DNA of 64,000 bases from Danio rerio (taxonomy: Eukaryota; Chordata; Actinopteri; Cypriniformes; Danionidae). The notes below the pieces were generated by a model. The model was given only the letters and a program-made list of their open reading frames with translations, had not been told where the DNA came from and made no database searches. The position numbers were made by a program, and so were the translations under genes. The stretch spans positions 72,891,001 through 72,955,000 of the forward strand of contig NC_133182.1 of the NCBI RefSeq assembly GCF_049306965.1, given 5' to 3'. Shown here in pieces: positions 26,941-38,989 of the stretch (its first letter is position 1; each line of letters begins with the position of its first letter).

Positions 26941-28920
26941 ATCATTTTAAAGAGATATTCACCCCGAAATGATGTATTTTACTTGTTCCACCTATTTGAG
27001 TTGCTTCTGTTAGAAGATATTTTCAGGAATGCTGTTTAATGGTACCCATTGACTTCCATAGTAATTGTTTTTCCTAATATTTCAGCTTTAAAACCACGTG
27101 AGAGAAAACTGAGGTTATTTTTATTTTAAGGTGAACTATCCCTTTAATTCATGCTTTAGAATGCAGCATATTGTGTTTAGGTTACGATGTGCCTCATTAG
27201 ATGTGTATATGTCGGAGCAGCTTTGTTTCCAGTTTAATAATATTAACCTTCATGCTATATTTTGATCTTGATTATATATGAGCACAGTGTAAAAAAAATG
27301 AATGACTACAATAGAAATCAGCTAAATCGGCAGTGTTTTAAAGAGATATTTACCCACAAAAAATGTTAGTGTTCAACCTATTTGAGTTTATATTAGGCGA
27401 TTTTTTTTTATTTTTTTTGAAGAATGCTGTTTAATGGTACCCAATAACTTTCAAAGTAATATATAAGGTTATAATGCGCCTCAGTAGATGTATGTAGGAG
27501 CAGCTTTGTTTCCAGTTTAATAATATTAACCTTCATGCTTTGACCAATGAAACTGTTTTTATAATATCATGATTGTGTGAGCAAAGTATTAAAAAATGAA
27601 TTACTACAATAGAAATCAGCAAAATCGGCAGTGTTTTAAAGAGATGTTCACCCAAAAAATATGTAATTTACTTGGTCAACCTATTTGAGTTTCTATTGGG
27701 AGATATTTTGAAGAATGCTATTTAATGGTACCCATTGACTTCAATAGTAATCATTTTCCCTAATATATCAGCTTTAATCCACGTGACAGAATAAATAAGG
27801 TAATTTTTTTTAAATTTTGCTTTTAGATGGCAGCATATTCTGTTTAGGTTATAATGTGCCTCATTAGATGTGTATATGTGGAAGCAGCTTTGTTTACGGT
27901 TTAATATTAACCTTCGTGCTAGTATTGACAAATTATGTCATTTAATTGTTCAACGTATTAGAGTTCCTACTGTTAGGAGATATTTTGAAGAATGCTGTTT
28001 TATGGTACCCATTGACTTCCATAGTAATCATTTTCCCTAATATTTCAACTTTAAACCACGTGAGAGAATAAATGATAAGTTAATTTTTATTTTTTGGGTG
28101 ACCTATCCCTTTAAATTTAGCTTTTAGATGGCAGCATATTCTGTGTTTAGGTTATAATGTGCCTCATTAGATGTGTATATGTGGAAGCAGCTTGTTTACG
28201 GTTTAATATTAACCTTCGTGCTAGTATAACAGATTAAACTATATTTGGATTATATCATGATTATATGTGAGCAGTGTAAAAAAATGAATGACTACTATAG
28301 AAATCAGCAGAATCAGCGGTGTTTTAAAGAGATATTCACCCACAAATGATTACTTGTTTAACCTATTTGAGTTCCTATTGTTAGGAGATATTTTTGAAGA
28401 ATGCTATTAAATGGTACCCAATAACTTCCATAGTAATCATTTTTCCTAATATATCGCCTTTAAACCACGTGAGAGAATAAATGATAAGGTAATTTGATGA
28501 CCTATCCCTTTAAATTTAGCTTTTAGATGGCAGCATATTCTGTGTTTAGGTTATAATGTGCCTCATTAGATGTGTATATGTGGAAGCAGCTTTGTTTACG
28601 GTTTAATATTAACCTTTGTGCTAGTTTAACAGATTAAACTATTTGGATTATATCATGATTATATGTGACCACAGTGTAAAAAATGAATGACTATTCACCC
28701 ACAAATTATGTAATTTACTTGTTCAACCTATTTGAGTTCCTATTGTTATGAGATATTGCTGTTTAATGTTACCCATTTACTTGTTTAGTAATTATTTTTC
28801 CTAATATGTCAGCTTTAAAACCACGTGAGAGAGTAAATGATGAGGTAATTTTTATTATTTGGTGAACTATCCCTTTAATTCATGCTTCAGAAAAGCAGCA
28901 TGTTCTGTGTTTAGGTTATA
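26940..28920. repeat. Tandem array A, about six units of 300-390 bp
   Basis: Units start near 26946, 27336, 27634, about 27930, 28322 and 28690. Each has an ANGEL-like front (AGAGATATTCACCC, CCCATTGACTTCCATAGTAA, GTGAACTATCCCTTTAA) and a second part (TTTAGGTTATAATGTGCC, ATTAGATGTGTATATGTGG, TTTAATATTAACCTTC). Related second-part sequence also occurs once at about 25500-25600 in rpl13 intron 5 (CCTCATTAGATAAATGTAGG). Non-coding. Confidence 0.9.
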
Positions 28921-29640
28921 ATGTGCCTTTTTTTTTGCTGGATGAATGGGCTGTGGGTGTGTTATGCAAACATTTCATTCCCACATCATCATAACTACAC
29001 AGTGTATGTGGTTTGGGATCAGAATTTTTATCTGCCGTTATCCAGTTTATTGCTGCTATTTTGGCTTGTGTTGCGTTTCTCTGAGGCTTTTACACCCAGA
29101 TGGTCTGATGTCTGTGTTTTAGTGAGGAAAAATGCTGTGAATGATTTGGTAAGATTTGGGTAATGGTACGTGTCCCAATTCTGCCGCCAAACTGAGTGTC
29201 AGTGTAACTAAAGCTGAAGAGGTACAAATCAATTTTAAGTGAAGTAAAGGGACCGTTATAATTGGGATTGTCCACAATCAATGACCCATTGGGATTTTTT
29301 CCATGAAAACCTACACATGGATCGATGGGCCAAAAATATCTTGACCCAGGGGAGAGGAGTAGGGAGATAAACATGGATGAGGTTACATAAGAAATAGAGA
29401 ACGCGTCCTGCAGTTGACCTTGATTTCTGAATCAGTGGAGAAGAGTTAATTTAGACTATCTTTTGAAATTCTAGAAGCGTCATCCAGATTACTACATTTT
29501 CACAATGAAAGACATTCAATTGAGTTTATCAATAAAGCCAAGTAAATTAAGTACTCTAACAATATGGATTCTACAAAAATTCTGCCAACATTGAGATGAA
29601 TAGAAATAAGGCTTGATTAAGCAAAGCAAGAGTCTAAAAT
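28920..29640. other. Unassigned intergenic DNA
   Basis: No element ends, no coding signature. It separates tandem arrays A and B with the repeats at 29650-30580. Confidence 0.4.
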
Positions 29641-29698
29641 GTAATAGTGTAAAAGGGATAGTTCATCCAAAAATGAAAAATTCTGGCATTGTTTTATG

Positions 29699-29925
29699 CA
29701 ACACAATCTCACGGCAATTCGTAACTTTTACATTTAGTGGCTAATTCGTACAATTTAGTACGATTTGCTTATCCCCCAATGACGGTTGGGGTTATGGGTG
29801 GGGTTAGGTGCCACGCCTCCTTTTTAAAATCGTATCATTTCGTACAACTGAAATCGTACGGATTAGCCACTAAACTGGCAAAACGTAAAATACTTACGTT
29901 TTCTCGTGAGATCAGGCTGGTTTTA
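29699..29925. mobile_element. Fold-back repeat family TAGTGGCTAATTCGTAC, copy 1
   Basis: Begins CACAATCTCACGGCAATTCG and ends TCTCGTGAGATCAGGCTGG. TTTAGTGGCTAATTCGTAC recurs inverted as CGTACGGATTAGCCACTAAA. Three other copies lie at 33860, 38990 and 40028. Confidence 0.82.
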
Positions 29926-29955
29926 TCACCCGTGACTTATCAAGAAAAGAAAACA

Positions 29956-30330
29956 TTCATTCATTCATTAATTTTCTTGTCGGCTTAGTCCCTTTATTAA
30001 TCTGGGGTCGCCACAGCGGAATGAACCGCCAACTTATCTAGCAAGTTTTTACGCAGCGGATGCCCTTCCAGCCGCAACCCATCTCTGGGAAACATTCACA
30101 TACACTCATTCACACTCATACATTCATACACTACGGACAATTTATCCTACCCAATTCACCTGTACCGCATGTCTTTGGACTGTGGGGGAAACCGGAGCAC
30201 CCGGAGGAAACCCACGCGAACGCAGGGAGAACATGCAAACTCCACACCGAAACGTCAACTGAGCCGAGGCTCGCACCAGCGACCTTCTTACTGTGAGGCG
30301 AATGGCTACCCACTGCGCCACTGCGTCGCC
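29956..30330 (-). mobile_element. DANA-type SINE, full length, TSD GAAAAGAAAACA
   Basis: Minus-strand SINE with tail ATTCATTCATTCATT at the left and tRNA head at the right. Perfect 12-bp duplications GAAAAGAAAACA lie at 29944-29955 and 30331-30342. Little diverged, so fairly young. Confidence 0.95.
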
Positions 30331-30580
30331 GAAAAGAAAACAAGAAGGGGGAAAAAGTCATTTTTAAGAATGTGCATGGGCGAAGTAACCACCACTGACA
30401 CACATGGGAAAAACAAACACTGGATGTTGATGGTTATCAGTTTCCAGCTTTTTTTCAGTATATTATGTTTCAATCACGTTTAAAATAAAAAAAAATAACT
30501 AAAAAAAATCAAACTGGTTTGGATTGAGTCAAGGGTAATAAAATGACAATGTTTTCATTTTGGGGTTAACTATCACTTTA

Positions 30581-32112
30581 AAAGTGATATCAAGTACTTT
30601 GAGAATGAAAATCAATAATAAAGTGTCTTTTGATGTTTCCACAGTTACAAATTTAAAAGACAAAAAGATGAGAAAAAAGAATCTTAAGTTCAACACTAAA
30701 CAGTCAGTGTGATGCAGTATGAGCTGCCATTTTGTGTAAAGAACCATAGTCGAAACATGTTAGCATGATGCTATGCACCTGTCGGTGGTTACTTATTGAG
30801 GATTAAAATCAATAATGAAGTGTCTTGCGAAGACGCTTTCACAGTTACAGATTCAAAGATTGTTTACCCAGAAAAGTGGGAAAACAAAAACCCAAACTTA
30901 AATACGTTTTTTTTTAAACAAAAGAAGCAGTGTGGTGCTGTATGAGCTGCCATTTTGTGTAAAGAACCATAGTGGAAACATGTTAGCATGATGCTATTTA
31001 CCTCAGCGAAACTACAGTAGTCAACATTTAAAGTGCAAAACCTTTCACCAAAGTAAGTCATAAAACTATTGAACAACACCCATTCTTGTCTTGAATAATT
31101 CTTTATTTTGATCTACTTTAAACGTTGACCACTGTAGATTAAAATGGGGCGTTTGTAAGCACCATGGAGATCAATGTTTACAAGTTTCCAGCTTTCTTCA
31201 GAATATCATGATTTTGCTCAACAGAACAAAAAATTCACTGGTTTGGAACAAAGTCACGGGTGAGTAAATGACGGGGTTCATTTTGGTGTGAACTATCACT
31301 TTAAGAATGATATCAAGTACTTGGTAAGGATTAAAATAAATAATGAAGTGTCTTGAAAAGACGTTTCCACAGTTACAGATTTAAAAGACAAAACGGCGGG
31401 AAAAAAGAACCCCAAACTTAAACACAGGAAGACTTTTAAAACCAAAACAGTCAGTGTGGTGCTAGAACTGCCATTTTGTGTAATAGCAGAAACATGTTTG
31501 CATGATGCTATTCACCTCAGCTTAACAACAGTAATCAACATTTAGTGATTAAAACCTCTCACCAAAGTTGTCCTAAAACTATTGAATATTCTTGTCTTGA
31601 ATTATTCTTTATTTTTATCCAATTCAAATGTTGACCACTATAGACTAAAATGGTGGCATTTGTAAGCACAGTGGTTAGCAGTTTCCAGTTTTCTTCAGAA
31701 TATCATATTGTTGCTCAACAGAACAAAAACTCACTGGTTTGGAACAACGTCAAGGGTGAGTAAATGACATTGTTTTATTTTTTTTTGGTGTGAACTATCA
31801 CTATAAGAATGATATCAGGTACTTGTTGAGGATTAAAATTTCCACAGTTTCCTCAGTTACAGATTTAAAAGACAAAACGGCGGGAAAAAAGAACCCCAAA
31901 CTTAAACACAAGAAGACTTTTAAAACCAAAACAGTCAGTGTGGTGTTATAGAAGCTGCCATTTTGTGTAAAGAACACAAAACATGTGAAGATGTAACATG
32001 TTAGCACGATGCTAGTCAACCACAGTAGTCAAGATATGAAGTAGATCAAAACCTTTTACCAAAGTTGTCCTAAAACTATATTGAGCCACAACCATTCTTG
32101 TCTTCAAATGTT
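30581..32112. repeat. Tandem array B, about four units up to 530 bp
   Basis: Units start about 30581, 30785, 31301 and 31803. Marks are TGATATCAAGTACTT, AATGAAGTGTCTTG, TTCCACAGTTACAGATTTAA, GCTGCCATTTTGTGTAA, ACATGTTAGCATGATGCTA and an ANGEL-type end (GAGTAAATGACG, GTGAACTATCACTTTAAG). The first and last units are partial. Unrelated to array A except for the ANGEL parts. Confidence 0.9.
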
Positions 32113-33540
32113 GACTGAAGACTAAAAGACTACTGCTGACTAAAATGGTGGCATTTGTAAACACTTACCTGCACAGAATTTCAAAGTAATTTTGACCAAA
32201 CGCAGCTGTGTTTTCTGTGGCTGACTTCATGTACTGCCTGTCCCTCACATCAGGAGTCTTGATGTTCTTTTAGGATAGAAACGCAGAGGCTGTTTAAGCA
32301 CTTTAGTACATCCTAATGAACAAAAGACCACAACGTCTTATTCTGCATAAAGTAAATAGCACTTTATCTTTGATGAATCCAGCTCCATTCTCTCTCCCAC
32401 TTCACTTCCTGACCAACTGAACCGTTCCATAAAGAATAAAGAGAAAATAATGTGGGAGGCATGGAGATAAAAAAATAAGTTTTAGATGCAAAATAATAGC
32501 ATTTGTTACATGCATATATGTGGGTGTTTCACCTTTGGGCCTTCGCTAATCGCTCTGCTATCAGAATGCGACTTAATTGATTTGAATGCTGTTTTGCATT
32601 GTTTTTAATGTTTAGCCAACACATCAACATTCATCCTTGCTGTCTATAAACAAACTAAACTATATTATATGACTAAATTATATAAGAATGCTATATTTTT
32701 AGCTCAAACTCTAGCCTTGTTTCCTTGTTTTGGAATAAAATAGATGCTATTTTACCTCTAGGACCTTTGAGCTTTTTGAAAATCCCACACAAAGGAATAT
32801 TTTGGATGTTGTGAGGCGCTGTAGCTTAAAATAATATTACATAAGAAGAGTCTAACAATGCTATTTCCTCCACTTCTGCCATCATGCTATCAAAAAAGAA
32901 GGCATTAGCCAACAACATAACAGCGTTTCAATAGCTCTACAGTGTTTAACTTGCTTATGTGGTCAGGCTAGCACTACATTACTGACATTATCCTGAGACT
33001 CTGATGTTACATAAAGTGGGCCATTCAACAAAATGGCAGCCGGTAAATTATGTGTAAATGATGACTTGTGGCTGTAGCTCAATGCATTTAGACATGACGA
33101 TCTGCTAAAGTTCAACACTAGCAACAAAACATGCTAGCTAAATGGTACAACACGCTATTGAAGTGCTAAACATGCAATATTAAATCAAGCAAGCAACCTG
33201 ATACAATCTTGATAGCAAAACCATGCTAAAAGAGGTTAAACGTGCTAGAAACGATAGCATGATAGCAAATATTATAGCATGTTATAGCATAACACACTGC
33301 AAAAATGCTTTACTTATTTAAAAGATCTAAAAGAAAATCAAATAGCCAATTCTGATAGACTATTTAAGCTTACAAGATGCGCTTCCCCTGTTTCTACATT
33401 GTTATTAAGGTGTTAGTTCATTCTAATAGACATTTGAGGCTGACATAGTACACTACCCCAGTATCGTTTGATAAAATTTGACAAATTGAGCTACCATCAG
33501 AAACCCGGTCAGAAGAGAATGGAGGAAAAAATTAAATTAC
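32113..33540. other. Intergenic DNA, part of it rich in GCTA/TAGC
   Basis: No gene seen. About 32860-33300 is unusually dense in ATGCTA, GCTAGC and TAGCAT, which suggests an old degenerate repeat. Confidence 0.4.
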
Positions 33541-33544
33541 AACC

Positions 33545-33640
33545 TTAGGATGCAGAAGAGCCTTTCTAAAAGCACAATACGTTGAAACTTGCAGCAGATG
33601 GGCTACAGCAGCAGAAGGCTTTTGTTCGCTACAGTAAAAA
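33545..33640 (+). mobile_element. Tc1-like transposase fragment
   Basis: GATGCAGAAGAGC, then ACAATACGTTGAAACTTG and GATGGGCTACAGCAGCAGAA match the middle of the fish Tc1-like transposase also represented at 50575-51735 (from memory of the family). Both ends are missing. Confidence 0.7.
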
Positions 33641-33859
33641 ACAGTTTCTACTATTCCCAAGAGATTACCAAAAAAATTTGACATATATGAGCCAAAATAT
33701 GCCTAAAACGCTCATGGTCCAGCACATACCGCCAAAACAAACAATGAATGGACTCTACAAGACATGGACGTTATGTGACGTTAGTTGCAGATCCTTCAAG
33801 TCTTGTATTGGTTATGGGGTGGAGATGCCAGCATGGATCAAACATGTTGGTCCAGCACA

Positions 33860-34010
33860 ATGCTATTTCATGGCAATTCGTGACTTGATTTAGAGGCTAA
33901 TTTGTATGATTTCGTACGATCTCATTCGAACAACTTAGTATGATTTGCTAATCCCCTAATGATAGTATGATGTAGGGGTGAGTTTTGGTGCCACACCTTC
34001 TTTTATAAAT
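33860..34010. mobile_element. Fold-back repeat family TAGTGGCTAATTCGTAC, half copy
   Basis: CATGGCAATTCGTGACTTG, GAGGCTAATTTGTATGATTT and GGTGCCACACCTTCTTTTAT match the left half of 29699-29925. The hAT-like element at 34011 follows directly. Confidence 0.72.
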
Positions 34011-34703
34011 CAGGGTTTAATGCTAAGGACATTTTCTACTGGCCCGACTGGACCAGCGGTTCAGATTTTTACTTGCCCTGAAAAATTTTTTACGGGCCCC
34101 ACCAAAATAAATAAATAAAAAATAGTTATTTCCTAGCCACCTATTTTAAATAATGTGTCAAAAATAATGTCTGTGAATCCAGAACTTAAATATTTAAAAA
34201 TATTTAAAATATTTAGCAGTAAAATACAGCAGTATGGAAAATGTGCAGGTATTTTATTGCAAAGCAAAAGGTGGCTGATTTAAATGTGACACAAAACTAT
34301 GCAAAACATCACTTCATTTTTTTTTGCCGTGTTGTACCCATGTAAATACATTAGAAATGTTAGAAACAGACGTTTTCTTTTAGCTTCATAATTTGATGTT
34401 GTTGTCATGTTACCGTCTCTTCACTGTACTGGTTTTTACATCCAGTCAGATAAAAGGAACCAAAAAGCAATATGGTGTTTACGACTTCACAGAAAAGGTA
34501 GCATTCAAAGACTTAAAAAAGCACAAATTGTTTCTCGATTCTAACACTGTATTTGCACGCAATTGACAAATTGTCACAGGCAAATTAGAATTTTGTAACA
34601 AGGCAGCACTGGCCTGATCGGGCCAGTAATGATTCTCTCTTCTGTCCCGAACATCTCTCACGCTGGCCCCGGGCCATCGGGCAGTCCTTATTGTTGAGCC
34701 CTG
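34011..34703. mobile_element. hAT-like element, TIR CAGGGYTYAAYR
   Basis: Starts CAGGGTTTAATGCTAAGGAC and ends GTCCTTATTGTTGAGCCCTG (15 of 20 paired). Flanks TATAAAT and TAAATCAT are similar but not a clean 8-bp duplication. 693 bp, non-coding; contains TACTGGCCCGACTGGACC. Confidence 0.75.
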
Positions 34704-34961
34704 TAAATCATAGATTTTCGGACGACTCAACTCTGATCTGATTAATTCAGAGGCCAGTGCAACACCCTGAACTTTCTTCTGCATGTTCTTCATTCTTGAT
34801 TGCATTATCTTGATGAAATAGGCCACAGCATGCACCAGTTCCATGAAAGGGTATACCTGGTTTGCTGGAAATTCTGTCTAAGCTGTCAATCTAACGTCAT
34901 TCCAGATCAAAGGCAAATATTCCAAAAAACCAAGGCAAGTGTCTAATTATTTGTTCATTCA

Positions 34962-35000
34962 TTCATTCATTTTCATTTTCGGCTTAGTCTCTTATTAGTC
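34962..35000 (-). mobile_element. DANA-type SINE tail fragment
   Basis: TTCATTCATTCATTCATTTT followed by CGGCTTAGTCTCTTATTAG is the 3' end of the SINE family and nothing more. Confidence 0.7.
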
Positions 35001-35070
35001 CCTAATTATTATTATTCTATTTACTTAAATGTATTTGTTCTATGGACTAATTTGCATGAATCAACTGTTT

Positions 35071-35607
35071 GTGACCCTGGACCACAAAACCAATCTTATG
35101 TTGCACAAGTACGTTTACAATATGTTGCATGAGTCAAAATTGTTAAATTTTCAACTTTTGTAAAATTTCACCTTCCATTTAGTAAATTTCCTTTTGTAAA
35201 TACATGTAGAGTGCAGAAGTTTGCCCTGCGCGCTTGCGGTTTTTAAAGAAACTTATTTGGCGCATCAATTTTGTCAATGCTAATATTCAAAAAGGTAATG
35301 ATTCGCACTCATCAATTGCTTCGTACTGTTTTTCTTTTTACATTCTTCGGGTGATTTAAAGACACAAACGTTTTGGCACAATGCCTTCCTCAGTGTGTGA
35401 AATATATGTAAATATATCAAAACGTATTTTTTTAAACAAAAATATACATTTCTAAGACCTTATTTGGACAACTTTAAAGGCAATTTTCGAATATTTAGAT
35501 TTTCTTTAAAATCTTGAACAAATATTGTTCAGTCTCAACAAACCAAACATCAATGGAAAGCTTATTTATTCAGATGTTGTAAGTATCAATTTCCAAAAAT
35601 GGACTGT
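35071..35607. mobile_element. Repeat with end GTGACCCTGGACCACA, interrupted
   Basis: Left end TGTGACCCTGGACCACAAAA, inner TTTGGACAACTTTAAAGGC and CATCAATGGAAAGCTTATTT. About 35210-35395 does not belong and looks inserted. The inverted right end is missing. Confidence 0.65.
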
Positions 35608-35837
35608 TTTTTGTTGGTATTGGTGGTTTATATGGACTCTCCATAGACATAATGTATTTTATATGGAAAAAAATGCTAATTATATGTCCCTACCCCTAAA
35701 TCTAGCCCTCATATTAAAAAACGGTGGCAAAAAAATAGTCAAAAGACCACATAAAATATAATTTTGAAGCGTTTGAATTAGAAGGACACCAGCAATGTCC
35801 TCGTAAACCACTGTAATACAGTACAACTATCACTAAG

Positions 35838-36012
35838 AGAAGAGCAACAGCAGGTAAGAGCACTGCTCTCTTATTTACTCAGATTTTGTTTGCGGTTTGT
35901 CATCAAGAAATGTATATTAGCGTTATTTACATATTAGTAGGCTGTAATTAGCTATCATATGCAATGTTGTTAGTGATGGTTACGGTGTTTACATAGCCTA
36001 TGTGACATTATA
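35838..36012 (+). repeat. Duplicated block, copy A, with splice-donor motif
   Basis: GAGAAGAGCAACAGCAG is followed by GTAAGAGCA, a near-consensus donor at about 35853, then CACTGCTCTCTTATTTACTC and GTCATCAAGAAATGTATATT. The whole block recurs at 36495-36683. Confidence 0.85.
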
Positions 36013-36494
36013 CTAGTACACACACACACACACAAAGTTGAATTTAGTGGAGACAAGAATCCAAAATCCTCTTAAATCTCAGTTCATTTAATTCCATTGA
36101 AAGTCCATGAATGTTATCATATCCATAACTCACGAAGGGTAAACGTCAACACGTCATGGTTATGGTATAATCTGTATTGTATTGTAGACATTAAGGGCTA
36201 ATCTCTAAACTGCTAAATGTGTTAGCAATAACCCAGATTATTCATGATTTAATTAACCCATTATATCCCTATCATTTACCTTAAAATGGCACTTTAAAAA
36301 AACATTCATTCAACCTGGATATGTGTTTTCTTATCGAAACTGACGTCAAGCAAAGTCTTTTCTCTTGCCAAGGCTGTTCGGATAAAGAAGCTGTAAAATT
36401 CACTCCAATGTAGCTCTTCAACGTAACATGACGGCAAAGCAGAACTAGCGCTCGGTGGGCTTGAGTCACACACACATACACACACACACACATA

Positions 36495-36683
36495 CTGAGA
36501 GAAGAGCAGCAGCAACAGCAGGTAAGAACACTGCTCTCTTATTTACTCACTAGATTATGTTCGCTGTTTGTCATCAAGAAATGTATATTAGTGTTATTAA
36601 TATATTAGTAGGCTGTTATTAGCTATCAAATGCGATGTTGTTAGTGATGGTTAGGGTGTTTACATAGCCTATGTGACATTTAT
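36495..36683 (+). repeat. Duplicated block, copy B, with splice-donor motif
   Basis: GAGAAGAGCAGCAGCAACAGCAG then GTAAGAACA at about 36521, then the same downstream sequence as copy A at about 90% identity. It lies 7 kb upstream of cpne7 on the same strand; both copies could be remnants of, or actual, 5' non-coding exons. Confidence 0.85.
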
Positions 36684-36689
36684 AACTTG

Positions 36690-37845
36690 ACGGTGATAAC
36701 AAATCTTTACGGAAAATTAAATAACTATGCTTAAATCGACATCTACGTTCACAAGTGTTTTGGTAACCGAATAATAAAGTAGACTGTGGGATAAATTCTA
36801 AAAATACAGTCGGTGTTATGTCACCCGCTAGAGAAATGAAGTTAGCTGGACTGAAGTATAATCTGGTAAGACTCACTTCATATTGTTATGTTGTCATTTT
36901 ATAGCTATACACCGTTTAAAATGGGTTATTTGCGTTATGAAGAGAAAAGTTTGTTTATTATATTAAACGTTAGGCTATCCGCGTCTCATAAGCGCCAATT
37001 AAAGGATCAGGCGATTAATCTTTACGTTGTGTCGAATAGCTTTCATGTTTTTAAGTTCAAATGTCAGTGAAATCAAATATATGTAACGTGAGATAAATCA
37101 TTTACCGTGTTGTAATTTCCGTGCTTCAATGGCTTGATTGGTTCTTGAAGTAAAGTGGATATAGGGATGTGAGAGGAGCTGTCCATGATCTGCGCTGCTG
37201 AACCAAGCGCGTTCCCGGCTGAATGATGGCATGCCTACTGTATTCACTAGTCGCGAATGGTAATTTCGTCCGATAGACGTTAATGGCAGTGCATAAAATG
37301 CACACTTAAATGTTATTTGGTAATGTGAACCAAATGGTGCGAATTACAGTTGGTTGTTTGGCGCGAACATCGAAATAAGTCAAAACAAAAGGTTGGTCGG
37401 GACTCAAAATTGCTACTGAGTTTAATAACAAACTTGGATGGCAAGTAGTTAACCTTTTTGAACTGTCACTGGCGAAGAGAAATCAAATTCAAAACCATTT
37501 AGCTAGCCTTAAATGGAAAAAAAACGGAAGGGCTACAACTGTTATGAGACCCAAAGAGCTATTCTGTAATGTTATGTCAATAGTACAGTGCAAGTCAATC
37601 AAAAGTAATTCAACCTATAGCATAATAACCAGATCAATATAGTCTCAAATATAGGCTACTTTATAATAAAACTATCTTAACACTGATTTTTATCACCTCA
37701 TCATGATGCCTATGATTTGCAGAGCTGGTGCAAACACATCCACATCATGATCAGGTGCTTCTTAACTGCTTCTGACATTTTTTTGTGTTTAATTTTATGT
37801 AGAGCAGCATGTTGACATATTCATTTTTATGCAATTAAATAATGA
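36690..37845. other. Unassigned DNA upstream of cpne7
   Basis: Non-repetitive by eye and a little richer in CpG at 36840-37400 (GCGTCTCATAAGCGCC, GGCGCGAACATCG). It could include cpne7 promoter sequence, but nothing marks a start site. Confidence 0.35.
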
Positions 37846-38462
37846 AAAAGGGGCATAATGGAATATTTTAAAAGATATTTCACTAAAAAATGTAAATTTA
37901 CTCACTTCTTACCTTGTCTCAAGTGTTACCAAGCATTTACGAGTTTCCTTCTCTTTATTTTAAAACACAAATTAAGGTATTTTGAAAGTAACTCTCCAGA
38001 GGCACACCAACAGTATATATTTTGCATGTCTCCCTTATCTGACCCATTAACTTCAGGTTTTGGAGTCTCTTCCAATGTTCTGGTGAGTTGATTCAGGTGT
38101 GTTTGATTAGGAAGTGGTTGAAAACATGTACTGTTGGTGTGCCTTCAGGAACAGAGTTGGGAAACACTGACTTGTCTTAGAATTTATATACTGATGATAC
38201 ATTTCTGTTGAGTTTAATTGCTTCTTTTATATTAAGTCGCTTTGGATAAATGAATAAAAGTAAATAGTATGCTGGAAACCTGTAACCATCGACAACCAAA
38301 GTTGGAAAAACAAATGCAAGTCAATGGTTACCGGTTTCCAACATTTTTCAAAATACCTTCTCTTGTGTTCAACTGAAGAAAGAAAATCAACAGTTTCATG
38401 ACAATTGAAGAGTGAGTAAATGATGACAAAATGTTTATCTTCAGGTACACTGTCCCTTTAAA
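37846..38462. mobile_element. ANGEL element split by a fold-back MITE
   Basis: Left ANGEL half 37860-37990; right half from about 38270 (GCTGGAAACCTGTAACCATC, CAATGGTTACCGGTTTCCAA) to GTACACTGTCCCTTTAAAT. The MITE copy at 37993-38170 and about 100 bp of other sequence lie between. Confidence 0.75.
37993..38170. mobile_element. Fold-back MITE, copy 2
   Basis: AGGCACACCAACAGTATAT pairs with GTACTGTTGGTGTGCCTTC; between them CCCATTAACTTCAGGTTTTG. It is homologous to 20409-20586, though the left tip is shorter. Confidence 0.82.
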
Positions 38463-38705
38463 TCAAGTTCAGTCTCTTTATGCTAGTATGCACAAGTACG
38501 AGCACTACCTAGCATGCAGTTGCTGGCTGCAGTTCACTATAGTGGCCACCAGTGTTGCTAACCACCATAATTCTAAATATAACTATTTTAGATATATTTA
38601 GCTATTTAGTCATTGTTTACATAAAAATAAACGATGTGAAAGAAACACAGAGGAGCATGTTAAATGATTGAAGAAGATATATAATCTAAAAAATATTTAT
38701 AAATA

Positions 38706-38957
38706 TTGTGTGGGTTTCCTCCGGGGGCTGCTGTTTGCCCCACAGTCCAAAGACCTGCACCATGGATGAACTAAATTGGCCCTAAGTGTATGAGTGTGTG
38801 GGGGAATGTGAGAGTATATGGGTATTTCCCAGCACTGGGTTGCGGCTGGAAGTGCATCCAGTGCTTAAAACATATGATGGAATAGTTGGCGGTTCATTCC
38901 ACTGTGGCAACCCCTAATAAATAAGGGACTAAGCCAAAGAAAAATGCATGAATGATT
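38706..38957 (+). mobile_element. DANA-type SINE, 5' truncated
   Basis: GTGGGTTTCCTCCGGG, CCCCACAGTCCAAAGACCTG, CAGCACTGGGTTGCGGCTGG and GGGACTAAGCCAAAG. The tRNA head is missing. Confidence 0.88.
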
Positions 38958-38989
38958 ATATATATATTAAAAATATCATGAGGAAATGA

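Noticed and set aside
30060-30483. Frames of 78-104 codons at 30 kb, and similar ones at 5846, 43202 and 61015
   Set aside because: All are translations of DANA-type SINE copies.
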